A DNA stretch of 64,000 nucleotides from Planktothrix paucivesiculata PCC 9631. GTDB lineage: Bacteria; Cyanobacteriota; Cyanobacteriia; Cyanobacteriales; Microcoleaceae. The translations under genes were made by a program, and so were the position numbers. Each line of letters opens with the position of its first letter. Position 1 is the first letter of the stretch. Location of the stretch: contig NZ_LR735021.1 of assembly GCF_900009265.2 (NCBI RefSeq), positions 13,128 through 77,127 on the forward strand, written 5' to 3'. Below the pieces are notes generated by a model. It was not told the DNA's origin. It ran no database searches and was given only the letters and a program-made list of their open reading frames with translations. Shown piece after piece: positions 19,501 through 27,600 of this stretch.

Positions 19501-21653
19501 TCGCCCTGAGCTACTGGGTTTGGTACACTAATCCCAGACACTTTTCCCACATGATTAATCGTGCTGCCTTTAATGACAGCGTAAATATGATCCCGATCTT
19601 GGATAGCCTGTGCCAAAGGTTTCAAAACCACAGCACCTACCCCTTCACCTGAAACATAACCATCCCCACCCCTGCCGAAAGTCCGACAACGCCCATCGCT
19701 GGAATACATATCGAGTAAGCCATAAGTCATATATTTATTCGGGTGCAATGACAGGTTTACTCCTCCTGCGATCGCAATATCACTTTCCCCATGTCTAATA
19801 CTTTCCAAAGCCAGGTGTAGGGAGGTGAGTGAGGATGAACATACGGTATCGATCACCATTGAGGGGCCGTGAAAGTCGCAAAAGTAGGAAACTCGGTTAG
19901 CGATCGACGCATAGTTCAAAGATAAAAGAAACTCCTCCCCACGCGCAATAGCTTCTGCACCGAGAAAAACATAATCTTTGTGCATCACACCAACAAACAC
20001 ACCAACACTTTGTCTACGATGTGCGTCTTGCTGGCGAGATACAAGAGTTTCCGGTGTATAGCCAGCATCTTCAATACATTCCCAGCAGGTTTGCAAAAAC
20101 AGACGTTCCTGTGGATCTAGCACTTCGGCTTCTCGTGGAGAAATCCGAAAAAACTGGTGATCGAAGCAATCTGGGTTTTGAATAAATCCTCCCCATTTTG
20201 ATATATTTTTACCGGATGGAGATTTGTATTTGGCAAATGTTTGCCAGTCCCATCGTTCTTTAGGTATTTCGCTAATACAATCTTTACCTGAAATTAAATT
20301 TTGCCAGAATTCATTAATATTATTTGCCCCAGGATAACGCCCCGCTATCCCAATAATGGCAATATCGCCCTCTTGTTTAGTTGGTGTTTTCGCAAAATTA
20401 GTAAGTAATAGATTATTATTCTCTTGGCTAGTAAGGTTTTGATTGATCAAATTTTCATTGATCAGGTAATCAGCTAGATCGGCGATGTTTGTATATTCAA
20501 ATAATAAAGTAGGAATAAGTTTAACTCCAAACGTTTTCTCTAATGCTGTAACAACTTCTAGCAGCATTGCCGAATCTAAGCCTAGTTCATAATAACCAGC
20601 ATCGCTATCTATTTCATCTGGAGAGCATCTTAAGTAAGGGGCAATAATCTCTTTTAGTAAGTTTTCTATACTTTCCCAAGTTTCAGATTTATCAAGCTGA
20701 GGTAAACTTAAATTTGATTGGGGATTGCTAGAGATTTCCTGATTTTGATTCAGCTTAGGTGTTGGAGAACTGTCTGATTTTTTGAGATTTGGATTAATAA
20801 AAGCGGCTTCTGGCACCAATTTATTAACAAATTTTTTCAATTCGGCAATTTTTTGACCAGATTCGTTAAAAAATTCCAGATCCATATAGATCATGTCTTT
20901 TTTTCTTAATACTGATGCCGTTTTAACCCTGACAATGCACTTTTGGCGAAACAAATCAGATGCACGGAAATTTTCATAAAATAATGGGAGAAATAAACGC
21001 TGTTCACCTTCAACCAATGCCGCAAATAAATTTGATGAAGCTACACTGCCACCATCCATAATAGTAGGATGAAATATAAATTCAGTATGAGTAGCAATTG
21101 CTTCTTTTGGCAGAGAAATTTCGACAATTTGTGCATCATCCAGCGTGTAAATTGTTCCTTCTGCCTTCATCATGCCTGAGTGAATCAGTTGTTGAGAACA
21201 ACACTGTGCATAGATATCACACAAGCTGATTTGGGTTTTACTGGCGGACTGGAGAGCTTGAAAATCCAGATGTTCTTCAAAAATTGGCGCTGTGCTGTGA
21301 TGATACATTTCCGCTTTTATATAAAGTTGCGGCTTTTGGGTTACACTGTCATTGTGTTGTTCTCGGTCTTGTAATGTGATCGACCACAGCCCCTTAGATA
21401 CTTCATCTGCTTGTAACAAAAGCTTAATACTGCCACTTGTTCCAACTATCAAAGGACGATAAATAGACAAGTTACGAAGCTCCAATACCGCAAAATCATA
21501 CCCCTGCTCCCGAAAAAACTGATACAGTAAATCAACATAAGCCAACCCTGGCAATAACGCCTGACCGTAAGCTAGATGGTTTTTAACAATGGGATGGTTT
21601 GCACTGATAGTAAATTCTTTTTTCACCTTATTTGCCTCGTTTCTTTTATCCAT
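4530..21653 (-). CDS. PKS-A: terminal trans-AT polyketide synthase with thioesterase
   Basis: This giant multimodular PKS has about 5,700 residues and no AT domain, so acyl units must come from a free-standing AT. Domains in order (nt, approximate): DH 21610-20800; ACP 20690-20430; KS 20370-19075 (Cys 19841-19839); DH 18490-17640; degenerate DH, possibly a pyran synthase, 17620-16830; KR to 15560; ACP near 15280; KS 14995-13680; KR 12525-11940; ACP near 11615; KS 11340-10020; KR 8865-8280; ACP near 7940; KS0 7680-6360; ACP near 5640; TE 5420-4560 with GYSLGG and a C-terminal His in SSHMTMF. The last KS reads AANGS where HGTGT is expected. The ACP at 7940 has GINS instead of GIDS. ATG at 21653 is chosen; a TTG at 21662 would add three residues. 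PKS-B ends 34 bp upstream. The TE releases the chain, probably as a macrolactone. Confidence 0.95.
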   Translation of the reverse strand: MDKRNEANKVKKEFTISANHPIVKNHLAYGQALLPGLAYVDLLYQFFREQGYDFAVLELRNLSIYRPLIVGTSGSIKLLLQADEVSKGLWSITLQDREQHNDSVTQKPQLYIKAEMYHHSTAPIFEEHLDFQALQSASKTQISLCDIYAQCCSQQLIHSGMMKAEGTIYTLDDAQIVEISLPKEAIATHTEFIFHPTIMDGGSVASSNLFAALVEGEQRLFLPLFYENFRASDLFRQKCIVRVKTASVLRKKDMIYMDLEFFNESGQKIAELKKFVNKLVPEAAFINPNLKKSDSSPTPKLNQNQEISSNPQSNLSLPQLDKSETWESIENLLKEIIAPYLRCSPDEIDSDAGYYELGLDSAMLLEVVTALEKTFGVKLIPTLLFEYTNIADLADYLINENLINQNLTSQENNNLLLTNFAKTPTKQEGDIAIIGIAGRYPGANNINEFWQNLISGKDCISEIPKERWDWQTFAKYKSPSGKNISKWGGFIQNPDCFDHQFFRISPREAEVLDPQERLFLQTCWECIEDAGYTPETLVSRQQDAHRRQSVGVFVGVMHKDYVFLGAEAIARGEEFLLSLNYASIANRVSYFCDFHGPSMVIDTVCSSSLTSLHLALESIRHGESDIAIAGGVNLSLHPNKYMTYGLLDMYSSDGRCRTFGRGGDGYVSGEGVGAVVLKPLAQAIQDRDHIYAVIKGSTINHVGKVSGISVPNPVAQGDMILQCLEKTGINPRTISYVEAHGTGTSLGDPIEIQGLTKAFKTYTNDRQFCAIGSVKSNIGHTESAAGISGLTKVALQLYYKTLVPSLHSQEINPHLDLPASPFYIQHQTQHWEKPPNYPRRASLSSFGATGSNAHIILEEYIAEPSEVISAQTTETTEKNEPVLIPLSAKNEERLREVVQRLYDYLVSQSEGFAAEKIASLRDIAYTLQVGRKAMETRLIFLVDRKQQLIENLKAFLKGNNIKENCWQNKQVKQQKTARQGENSEAILQQWMLEGRLDKLAQEWIQGVYLNWENLYALEKNFPKPARVSLPTYPFAKVSHWIPTKVKPTPLFTALHPLLHCNTSTLNEHKFTSTFSGEEFFLADHLVQGQKILPGVAYLEMARVAVQNATSVNDLGAIQLKNIIWQQPLVIDDPEKTVHIRLVAKENSQVGFEIYTDDKHYPNQQSRTMHCQGIAILKTPDSETYLDLEDLQETTNQNHFTPEQCYQAFMTMGIDYREGHQGIAAIHFGNNQILAELKMPSSVLDDREQFTLHPSMLDSSLQAAIGFALGIQTSDTEQHSSLPYALETLEIKAKCSISMWVWIRYSEQNKGDSPIQKFDLDLCDDIGKICVVMRGFSSRIFRSPQTLMHPLLHQQVGDRFVSRFTGEEFFLRDHQQVMLGTAYLEMACSAGQISTGQKIIGLKNIVWSQLLFITGQVQDVSVQLHQEGDRLPLIITTQDRTSQEKIHFQCQLVVDRVLSPAIPPKLNIQDIFSRCSARIETADCDRLLQSTHGSSLLTIKQLWHNEKEAIALLQLPDNLKSGREDYVLHPSMTNGAILTSVLFSLLNRSPEHLPLPFALDNLWIYKEIPEQAYAYLSLNSANKHDIDLIDEKGEIIVSFKGFTTTIQGALQGRAITEKNLGQRNVIYASTQWQESALSDYQYSKQATSLDTNVPTFILVQENSKLKNLLRQKWPTANIETLTSVDADIAETVQENFLRVFQQIKSCIVQKPKLIQPIIILLPENEHTYLYAGLAALLKTARFENSKIVGKIIRYAINDQTESFVELVATEIEADTPDVEVFYTQTGIRKTKKLNEVSDFSNSQEKSLFNTDLLHEGDVVWITGGLGGLGQIFVKYFSQIKGLKLILSGRSPLNAAKEKLLQELQQADLEISYLSCDISNKKAVADLIQKIQEKYGKLNGIIHSAGLNQDAYIVNKTSEEFINVLRPKVAGTLAIDEVCQNIKLDFLVLFSSIAGVFGSIGQADYATANAFLDSFAEARNLLVQQGKRFGKTISLNWPLWKDGGMGVDAQTETLMQQNTGMIALETHAGLKAYEWALASEFNQVFVAQGETEKIRSRLLSSSSTRENQQQVQVDKSEFSEQTNQDEQSQRTWLTGLLHKDLAAFICRLQKVKPEEIEIDAEFFVYGFDSISFTSFTNYLNETYGLELMPTLFFEYSSLRSLTNSLIENHQEALLKKYKLSKKAALPSQPQVAPEQIEKNQGFEPLPITIVDSISTQENQTKVAPIAIIGMSGKFPGAENLTEFWHNLEANRDLISEIPEDRWNWRDYYGDRQNQSGKTNVKWGGFITDVDRFDPLFFGISPVEAELIDPQFRLFLQTVWATIEDAGYRASDLSGSKTAVYVGVTTTDYKDLMQQALMKENSPEYYGMFPFMLANRVSYLLNFRGPSEAIDTACSSSLVAIHRAIESLRQGSCEMAIAGGVNIIANPQLVIAAAQSGMLSEDGRCKTFDKSANGYVRGEGVGAILLKPLAKAIEDNDSIYGIIRGSAENHGGKATSPTAPNPIAQQELIVSAYTQAGIAPETVSYIEAHGTGTPLGDPIEFNGLKGAFAQLYQQNGSEPAKEPHCALGSVKTNIGHLEAAAGISGVLKVLLMMKHRIIPGNCHLQEPNPYLQLTDSPFYLAKNTQAWTALQDAEQNPIPRRAGVSSFGIGGTNVHLVLEEYISQTATKQPDNGEARAIILSAKNKQCLVEIASNLDNFLVASYNSSSTNLLRLSDIAYTLQIGREEMEYRLGFVVSSIEELKEKLAVYISDRGENQDLYEGSTKGNKDTIETFGSDDELQEILAKWIEGRKFDKILKLWVKGLSVNWNKFYTGTLPKRISLPTYPFARESYWLPTPIQHEAKSDRLSESPVEADETFGVLMCYPVWQEKATLIESDSIDLASLNYSQHLILFCEMDVPTGEESHLSQNIICRVLQSQSQDLALRYQSICEQVFTHLQEILENQPKGKILVQIVIPGNGTDDFEDTGCLFQGLSALLKTAHWENPKIIGQVIEVDRHNTNDQLIKQIQENSQFPEDLQIRYRLTQRQVISWKELPISEQQATYIPWKEGGVYLITGGAGGLGLIFAQEIAHSVKNSTIILAGRSLLSQKKQELLQQEAKLLGARIEYRQADISQPKEVDDLIQNILRDFTKLDGILHSAGIIRDNFFIKKTVAEFQQVLAPKVCGTVYLDRATQEINLDFFILFSSGVAVLGNAGQSDYAAANAFMDAYAHYRHTLCASNKRFGRSLSINWPFWKEGGMGMDEQQLNALEQNTGIEALQTNSGINALLRVLNLKPNQVMVLSGNLTKIRQGLFATSTELSYDESSASDFAIDDRHLLTKTLHQCKTLFGSIIKLSVDRIESEEPLEHYGIDSMIVIQMNLRLETIFGEISKTLLYEHQTLSELAKYLMTEYRQKCINWTGLAVDSTTDKSILSKPKIISESKVTPEFKISSESSLKIQTPWQYEPIAIIGIAGRYAQANTPQAYWENLLSGKDCVTEIPPERWSLEGFYHENLEEAIVQGKSYSKWGSFITNFADFDPLFFSISPREAIGIDPQERLFLQTAWEAIEDAGYTRETLRDQFQQQVGVFVGITKTGFNLYGPELWQRGEIVYPHTSFSSVANRVSYILNLRGPSLPIDTMCSSSLTAIHEACEHIRRRECELAIAGGVNLYLHPSSYIQLCAANMLSPDGKCKSFGKGANGFVPGEGVGAVLLKPLERAIADRDNIYAVIRASSVNHGGKTNGYTIPNPNAQAELIEEALNKAGIDARTLSYIEAHGTGTELGDPIEISGLTKAFQKYTTATNFCALGSVKSNLGHLEAAAGIVGLTKIILQLKHKQIVPSLHATELNTNINFDKTPFVLQQTLSTWKRPTIEIEGETKEYPRRAGISSFGAGGANAHLIVEEYVKEEWVSEMRECDRNNEAQIITLSAKNEDRLYCVAQNLSDYLNSKQAANLTLREIAYTLQIGREAMEERLGLIVHSLDELKQKLSRFIARETGIEDLYRGQVKGNKKSLALFTDDDELQEAIEKWIQRRKFAKLVELWSQGLQVDWYKLYGESKPDRVSLPTYPFEPEKYWIEEVLNTNRQSSAISGEKNAIKSHPLIDEKAIQESKAIGTWMGFPVWQEKPLSEKIHSEFAQHIVMLFEMEWFSKQSVESQIEGATCIHLTTKTKTLAKSFQEISVQVFEQIKGVIYEKNKGVTFIQILIPSSGEMSLFSALTGLLRTAHLENPAILGQVILLEASETQEGLIDKIQRNSHCPEDTFIRYQQEKRQIISWQELSVSEQAIPIPWQEGGVYLITGGLGGLGFIFAKHIAQQTRKVVLILTGRSTLDERRHKQIKELESLGARVYYRQVDISQKQETERLIKNIENDIGSLKGILHSAGIIRDNFIIRKTASEFQSVLAPKVDGVINLDRATKELTLDFFILFSSLAGSIGNVGQVDYACANAFMDAYAHYRNDLVATKERTGQTFSINWPLWKDGGMHIDPWTENAMLQNSGLVVMETECGIQALIQGLSSGQSQLMVLRGDLERLQILQQTHLSSLPSQIDIGQEGIPENEFGEQELEARSLHYFKNLISSILKIPAHRIQNDELLEVYGINSIVIMQLTNELEQVFGSLSKTIFFEYPTIEEINQYFVASYREKLKVILSLDKTKVPDNCREAFVNEASPKANQQSRFLVDRLSLSPLSVAQTQDIAIIGVSGRYPLSPDLETFWENLSKGKNCITEIPKSRWDHDLYFDLDPSHSGKMRSKWGGFLDDVDKFDALFFNISPNEAQLMNPNERLFLEIVWELMERSGYTLERIQKQHENQVGVYVGATHQQYQALASDPVIQSILSMSSYSAIANRVSYFFDFYGPSMAIDTMCSSSLIAIKLACDSLLKGECQMAIAGGVNLSIHPNKYIGLSLGQIIGRQNTSNSFGKDDGYVPAEGVGAVLLKPITNAIEDQDSILAVIKSISTNHGGHTHGFYVPNPNSQAQLFEDNFRKSGIDPQTITYVEAAANGSPLGDPIEVSALNKAFQKFTKDQGFCAIGSVKSNIGHAEAASGISQLTKVILQLQHQQLVPSINAESLNPNLSFDGSPFYLQQKLQPWQRPVLNIDGQEREFPRRATVSSFGAGGSNAHLIIEEYIPSPSNKPVSSDIDFPGDRHLMVFSAKSRDRLQVVLQQMSHFVESNAQLSLRKMAYTLQVGRMAMTHRIAILVNNQEELLQGIKEALNCLEQNAVIETSIPVYMGDVEADHSEIKHLLSGKSGEAMMKVLLAENDLEKIALYWVKGGKIPWQLLHKKGQVSMISLPTYPFAKRSCWVEAKVEVNVPSQVDLKVQTESVSKNLDDQSPSGKNREAALVDIMLLILGLTAEELNLNTPLVQYGVDSIMFMQIFQQIKSKVDARVNLTQLLECQTTWDLLLYLKSQRDIPQIEPEPTHQQLADFSLSNDILFPELIQLNSSTKGRPVFWFHGIAGVMVYAPVAEKSQRPFYGIQPWSWINKTALPSHIQPMVKRYLDAIRSVQPEGPYDFGGYSLGGALAYEATRQLQELGERVNTIVMVDTIQNNPGAKNKYSRKTDYLVTLNRVLALSAWQRSEKTLEEMLIRSDELDASLSDDKYLSQLIALAQKRGLVKAETEIRADLEYTTTLDEFYQADPFTIMPLPDPNLVNCYYFRNKNGSMLGDQAPYYFAIPQDREKFATDQAAVSRQWENNLPNLQIIDINSSSHMTMFSEEKSRDTILDFCKTLYSENGLLT

Positions 21654-21687
21654 GTTTGTCAAAGTTGATGATCTAGGTGCGTTTTAT

Positions 21688-24600
21688 TTATGTGCTGTCG
21701 CCCCACCAGGGGTTATGGCTGGCTTCTTTTGTGTCTTGTGCTACTTTTTCCTCGATGACTGTTTCAGGAACGAAACTATTTCCTCGAACATTTACCCGTT
21801 TTAGCTGAGGTGGTGTTATCGCTTGTCGTTGCTTACCAGATTCTTCCTGCAACCAACTTCCTATAATAATATGTGCATTGGTGCCACCATCGGCAAAACA
21901 GTTGAGTGCAAACACAAGTGGCGAAGTTTCCATCCATGCACTTGATTGACGACAGAAATAAAATGGCGAAGTGTCTATATTGTAATGTGTCAAGGGCATT
22001 TGCCCAGATAAAAAGGGTACTTGCTGCTGATGGTTTAACATACACACTAGTTTGATCAAGCCAGCAATACCTTCCGCACATAACGGATGTCCAATATTGG
22101 GCTTGATGGAACCTAAGCTACAAGGTGTCTTGTTTTCACTGCGATAAACTGCTTCAATAGCTTTAAGTTCTAGCAAATCAGTTACTTCGGAACCAGAACC
22201 GTTAGCTTCAATATGAATAATATCTTGTGGTTGTTTAGCACTTTGGGCTAGGGCGCGTTGCATAACTTCTTTTAGTGCTTTGATATTTGGTGTTGCTGGG
22301 CCTGCTGTGCGACCATCGTTATTGATTGCTAGTCCTTTAATGATGGCGTAAATGCGATCGCGATCATGTTGCGCCTGCTGTAAAGTTTTTAACAACACTA
22401 GTCCGACTCCTTCACCTAAAGTGATGCCAGAAGCTCGTCGATCGAAAATATGAAACTTCGATCCTTGATTTAACAAATTACGTTGCTGAAATATCCGATG
22501 TGCATTTTCGTTAACCAGAAGACTAACACCTCCAACTACAGCTGAGTCAATCTCGCCACTAAGCAATGATTGTATAGCAAAATTCATCCCTACTAGAGCC
22601 GAAGAGCAAGCCGTATCAATCACCAAACTTGGCCCTTTTAAATCAAAGAACTGCGAAACATGAGTAGCTAGATAATTCTGTGCCGATACAATTGGATTTT
22701 TCGCTTGATAAAGATCGGCAGCATCCACAAAATGTTGGCTGCGGGCACCCAAGAAAACTCCAGTGGCACTGCCCTTAATCTCTTCCAGAGTATAACCTGC
22801 GTGATAAAACAAGTTTAGGCATTCTTCTAATACTAAAAATGCCTGGGGATCTATTACCTTTGCATCCTCTGGCGGAATCAGGAAAAAAGCGGGGTCAAAA
22901 TCACTGATATTATCAATTAAGCCTGCATAAAATGGTGTTGGGCTAGACCAGCGATCTCCCGAAACAGGACAAATCGAGCTTTTACCTTCTGATAATAAAG
23001 TCCAATATTCATCCAGATTTTTTGCCCCTGGAAATTGACAAGACATACCAACTACGGCAATTTCTAATGGCTTTGGCGATGAGGATTTTGGTGAAGTGAT
23101 ACCGGAGATATGAGGCTGGCTTTTTTCGAGAGGTGGAGATATTTGTGTGGTGTGTTCGCTATTTTTCGGCTCGATTTTCTGATGAATAATTGTATTTTTT
23201 AAAGCGGATGCTTGTTCGCTGGTCAGCCAAGAGGCGAGGGATTTTAATGATGAATATTCGTATAAGCTGGAGGGAGCGATTGGTTCAATAAGTTGTTGAT
23301 TGATTTTGCTTGTCAGTTGAGCCAGCCAGATAGAATCCAAGCCATAATCGGCAAAGGATTTGTCTAGATCTAATTTTTGTTTAGCGATACCTAATTCTTG
23401 TGAAAATAAGTTGATTAAGTTATCTAGGGTAAATTTGTTAGAAATGTTGCTCTGTGTGAGAGGTTCTGCTAATGCTGGCATTTGTTGGTTTTGAATTAAT
23501 GTTTGTGTGCTATTTATTTGTCTGTTCTGATGCTTCATTAGTTGTTGGGGATTCCACGAAGCAGAATGAACAACAGCAGGTAAAACCACAGGCCCCATCT
23601 TGGATGTAAGTATATTATCTAACAGTTGTAGCCCTTCTTGATTGGTTTGATGAAGTAGTCCTGTTTGTTTATATGCTGGGGTATTCGCTGCACCCATTCC
23701 GGCTTCTTGCCAACTTGACCATTGAATACTAACCACGATACCGCCTGTGGCTTCTGCTACATAATCCATATAAGTGTTAGCCATTGCATAGTCGCTCTGT
23801 CCGCTAGCCAGACTGGGAATAATGGCGGATACGGAAGAAAACAAGACGGCAAATTTTAATGGCTGCTGTTGGCATTGCTTCAATAGCGATCGCAATCCCA
23901 CCACTTTAGGTTCTAGCACCTTTGCTATGTCTGCGATCGACTTACGAACAAAGGCCGGATTTTCTGAGTCCACTATTCCAGCACAATGAAGAAGACCAGC
24001 GATCGGCCCAAAGTTCGTTGTGATTTGGCGCAGACTTTCTTGGACAGCTGCTCGATCGCTTAAATTCAGTGACAAAACTTCTACCTTGACACCCTGCGCT
24101 TCTAGTGCTTGAATAGCACGGATCTTTTGTTGTACCTTGTCATTTTGCGGAGTAGCCCACTCAGTTTTGGGAGGTAGTGTTTCCCTTCCGGTTAGTACCA
24201 GGCGTTTTACTGCATAATGTTGGGCAAAATGTTGAGCACATAAAAGCCCTAAGCCGCCTGTTCCTCCAGTAATCAATAGCACTTCTTCCTCTGCAAACTG
24301 AAGTTCTGTACTTTGTGTTTTGGGTGCTTCTAGTACACGCTCTGTCAAACATGACACATAGCGTTTTCGATCGCGGCAACAAACCTCGCAGTTATCATCA
24401 TTCAACAAAAACTCTGATGCAATCTGTTCTGCCAAAGCTGCCGTTTTCAGTCGAGGCTCAATATCAACATGACGGGATTGCACAAAACTATACTCACTTT
24501 GCAGCATCCGATACAACCCTACACGAGATGCACCAGATAAATTTACCTCGTCGTTTTGAAAAGACTCTAAACCTTGAGTTATACCCAGCAGTTTCAGGTT

Positions 24601-27600
24601 AGTTCTAGATCCTTTTTCGATCAGGCATTGAAACCACAATATCCAGTCAAGGGAATCTTCTGTTATTTCGCCTTTACAACAACCCAAAAGATCTATACAG
24701 CCGATGTATTCACTCCAATCTGTATCACTTTGTTCCAGTTGTGACTTGATGCTATTGAATTCAACGATCTGGCTGTTAGGAAATTCTTCTGCCAGCAAAG
24801 TCGCTAGTAATAGCGTTTCTTGATTACTGAGAATGGCAACTTTTCCCGTTAATTGTTTTTGGTATTGCGATCGATCAAATCTTGATTCATCAAGTACCCA
24901 ATACTTTTGTAGATAATGAATTTTTCGTGAGGTTGCACTATCTTGAGTTGTGTTTGGTTGGCGATCGAAACTGCTTTGAGCGAGTCCTGGGAGATCGAAC
25001 CAATAAAACTCTTTAGCAAAGGGATAGGTAGGAAGACTAATACGTTGGGGATTGCGGTTGTCATAGAACTTCTGCCAATCAATAGTGAAACCTCTCACCC
25101 ACAGATTTAGCAGTTTATTTATTCTCTTTGATGCGATCCATTCATCAATTATGGTGGAAAACTCTTCTTCACTGGCAAAATCTGCCAGTAAATCTCGATC
25201 CTGTTGCAAATGCCCCCGATAAAGCAGTGGAATATCTTCCTGTCCTTCAACAAAGGACTTGAGTTTGTTTTCTAATTCATCCAAACTGCTCACAATCATT
25301 GCTAGACGCTCTTCCATTGCTTCGCGTCCTGTTTGAAGAGTGTAAGCAATATCTTCTAATCGGAGTAGTTTAGCCTCAGTTTGAGCAATTAAAAAGTGCC
25401 TTAAATTGTCAGCCATTTTAATAAGTTGCTCGGTATTTTTGGCTGACAATACGATCGCTACAGGTTGATGAATATCCTCATTGACATACTCGAAAACATC
25501 CTCCTCTGCATACTCTTCAATAATCAAATGTGCATTTGAGCCGCCAGCACCAAAGGAAGAAATACCCGCTCGTCTTGGGTATTCTTTGACTTCGCCGTTG
25601 ATTTCAACAATAGGTCTTTTCCACTCCGAAAGAGTCTGCTGCACAACAAAAGGTGTTTTATCAAAAGCAATATTGGGGTTTAAATCTTCTGTGTGCAAAC
25701 TGGGAACAATCTGGCGGTGCTTGAGTTGCAGGATAATTTTGCATAGTCCGGCTATACCTGAAGCAGCTTCCAAATGTCCCAGATTGGATTTTGCAGAACC
25801 TATGGCACAAAAGCCAGTATCGGCTGTTTCTTTGTTAAAGGCTTGGGTTAAGCCAGTAATTTCTATTGGATCTCCTAATTCTGTTCCTGTTCCGTGTGCT
25901 TCTATGTAGCTAATACTGCGGGCATCAACGCCTGCTTTATTGAGTGTTTGGCGAATTAAATCTGCTTGGGCTTTTGGGTTAGGAACGGTGTAACCATTGG
26001 TTTTCCCGTCGTGATTCACATGACTGGCGCGAATAATGGCGTAGATGTTGTCGCGATCGCGAATAGCCGCAGATAATGGTTTAAGTAAAACCACCCCTAC
26101 GCCCTCTCCAGGCACAAAACCATTACCGCCCTTACCGAAGGCTTTGCACTTGCCATCCTTCGATAACATCCGCAACGCACACATCTGTACATAAGTGGAG
26201 GGGTGCAGATATAAGTTAACTCCACCTGCGAAGGCAAGTTGGCAGTTTTGACGACGTAAATGTTCGCAAGCTTCGTGAATAGCGATTAAGGATGATGAAC
26301 ACATCGTATCAATTGATAAACTTGGGCCTTGCAAATTCAAAAAATAAGATGTGCGGTTGGCGACTGAGCTAAAGGAGGTATGGGGAAAAACCTGTTCGCC
26401 GCGTTTCCATAGTTCTGGGCCATACAAGTCGAAGCCTGTTTTGGTGATTCCGGCAAATACTCCAACTTGTTGTTGATAGATATCCCGTACAGTGTCGCGG
26501 GTGTAGCCAGCGTCTTCTAGTGCTTCCCAAGAGGCTTGGAGAAATAAGCGTTCTTGGGGGTCAATACTTAAGACATCACGGGGAGGAATGCCAAAAAACA
26601 GCGGATCGAAATCTGCAAAACCTTCGAGAAAACTGCCCCATTTACTGTAACTTTTTCGTTGGGCGATCGCTTCATCGGCATCCTCAACAAAGAAGTCTTC
26701 TAATGACCAACGTGAGCTAGGAATTTCGCCAACGCAGTCAATTCCTGCTAGGAGATTTTGCCAATAAGCTTGTAGTGTATCGGCTTGGGAAAAGTGCCCG
26801 CTGACACCAATAATTGCGATCGCTTCTGTGACTTGGGAGTTTACCACATTTAGCACTTTCGATTTACTGATTGTAGTTTCAGGTAAAGGAGATTTGGCGA
26901 TCGCTTTTTTGTTTTTCAACCCAGTCCAAGTCATGCACTCCTGCGGGTATTCATCAACCAAATAAGCAACTAATGCCTGTGATGTTTGGTATTCAAAAAA
27001 CAAGGTTTGGGAAATTTCTGGAAAAACCTTTGCTAATTCCTGATTCAATTGGATAATAATCACGGAGTCTATACCGTAATGCTCAAATGCGTCTGATGCT
27101 TTAATCCGACTTGGTGCTAAACCGAAAGATTCTCCCAAAAGACCTTTTAGTTGAATCAAAGTTTTTTCCTGAAGCTGTTGTTTTTCAACCTGTGTCAGTG
27201 ATTTTTCCTGATTATTTCCTTTTAGATTAATTTTTGATCGATCTGATGTTTTTTCCGTTGATGGCTCTCTTAGCAGCCATTTTTTCAAGGTTGGAAGATG
27301 ACCGCCTGCTACTAAAATCTGACTTGGCCCTGAAGCCAACCCCTTAAATAATGCCTGAACTCCTTGGACTGTATTGATCGTTTCTAGTCCCACGCTCTGC
27401 TTCATTGCTGCTTTGTGGTGAGCGTCCAGTTGCATTCCACCCGCTTCCCAAAGGGGCCAGTTAATAGAAAGTGTTTGTCCCCATCGTTGCCCAGCTTTGA
27501 CTAGATCGTTACGATAGCTGGAAAAGGCATCCATGAAGGCATTAGCGATCGCATAATCAGCCTGTCCTCTATTGCCCATTGTGCCCGAAATTGATGAAAA

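Noticed and set aside
25481-25909. Plus-strand open frame of 142 codons inside PKS-B
   Set aside because: It is antisense to a conserved KS; similar frames recur opposite other KS domains (for example 32174-32524, 10225-10419) because the KS sequence repeats.
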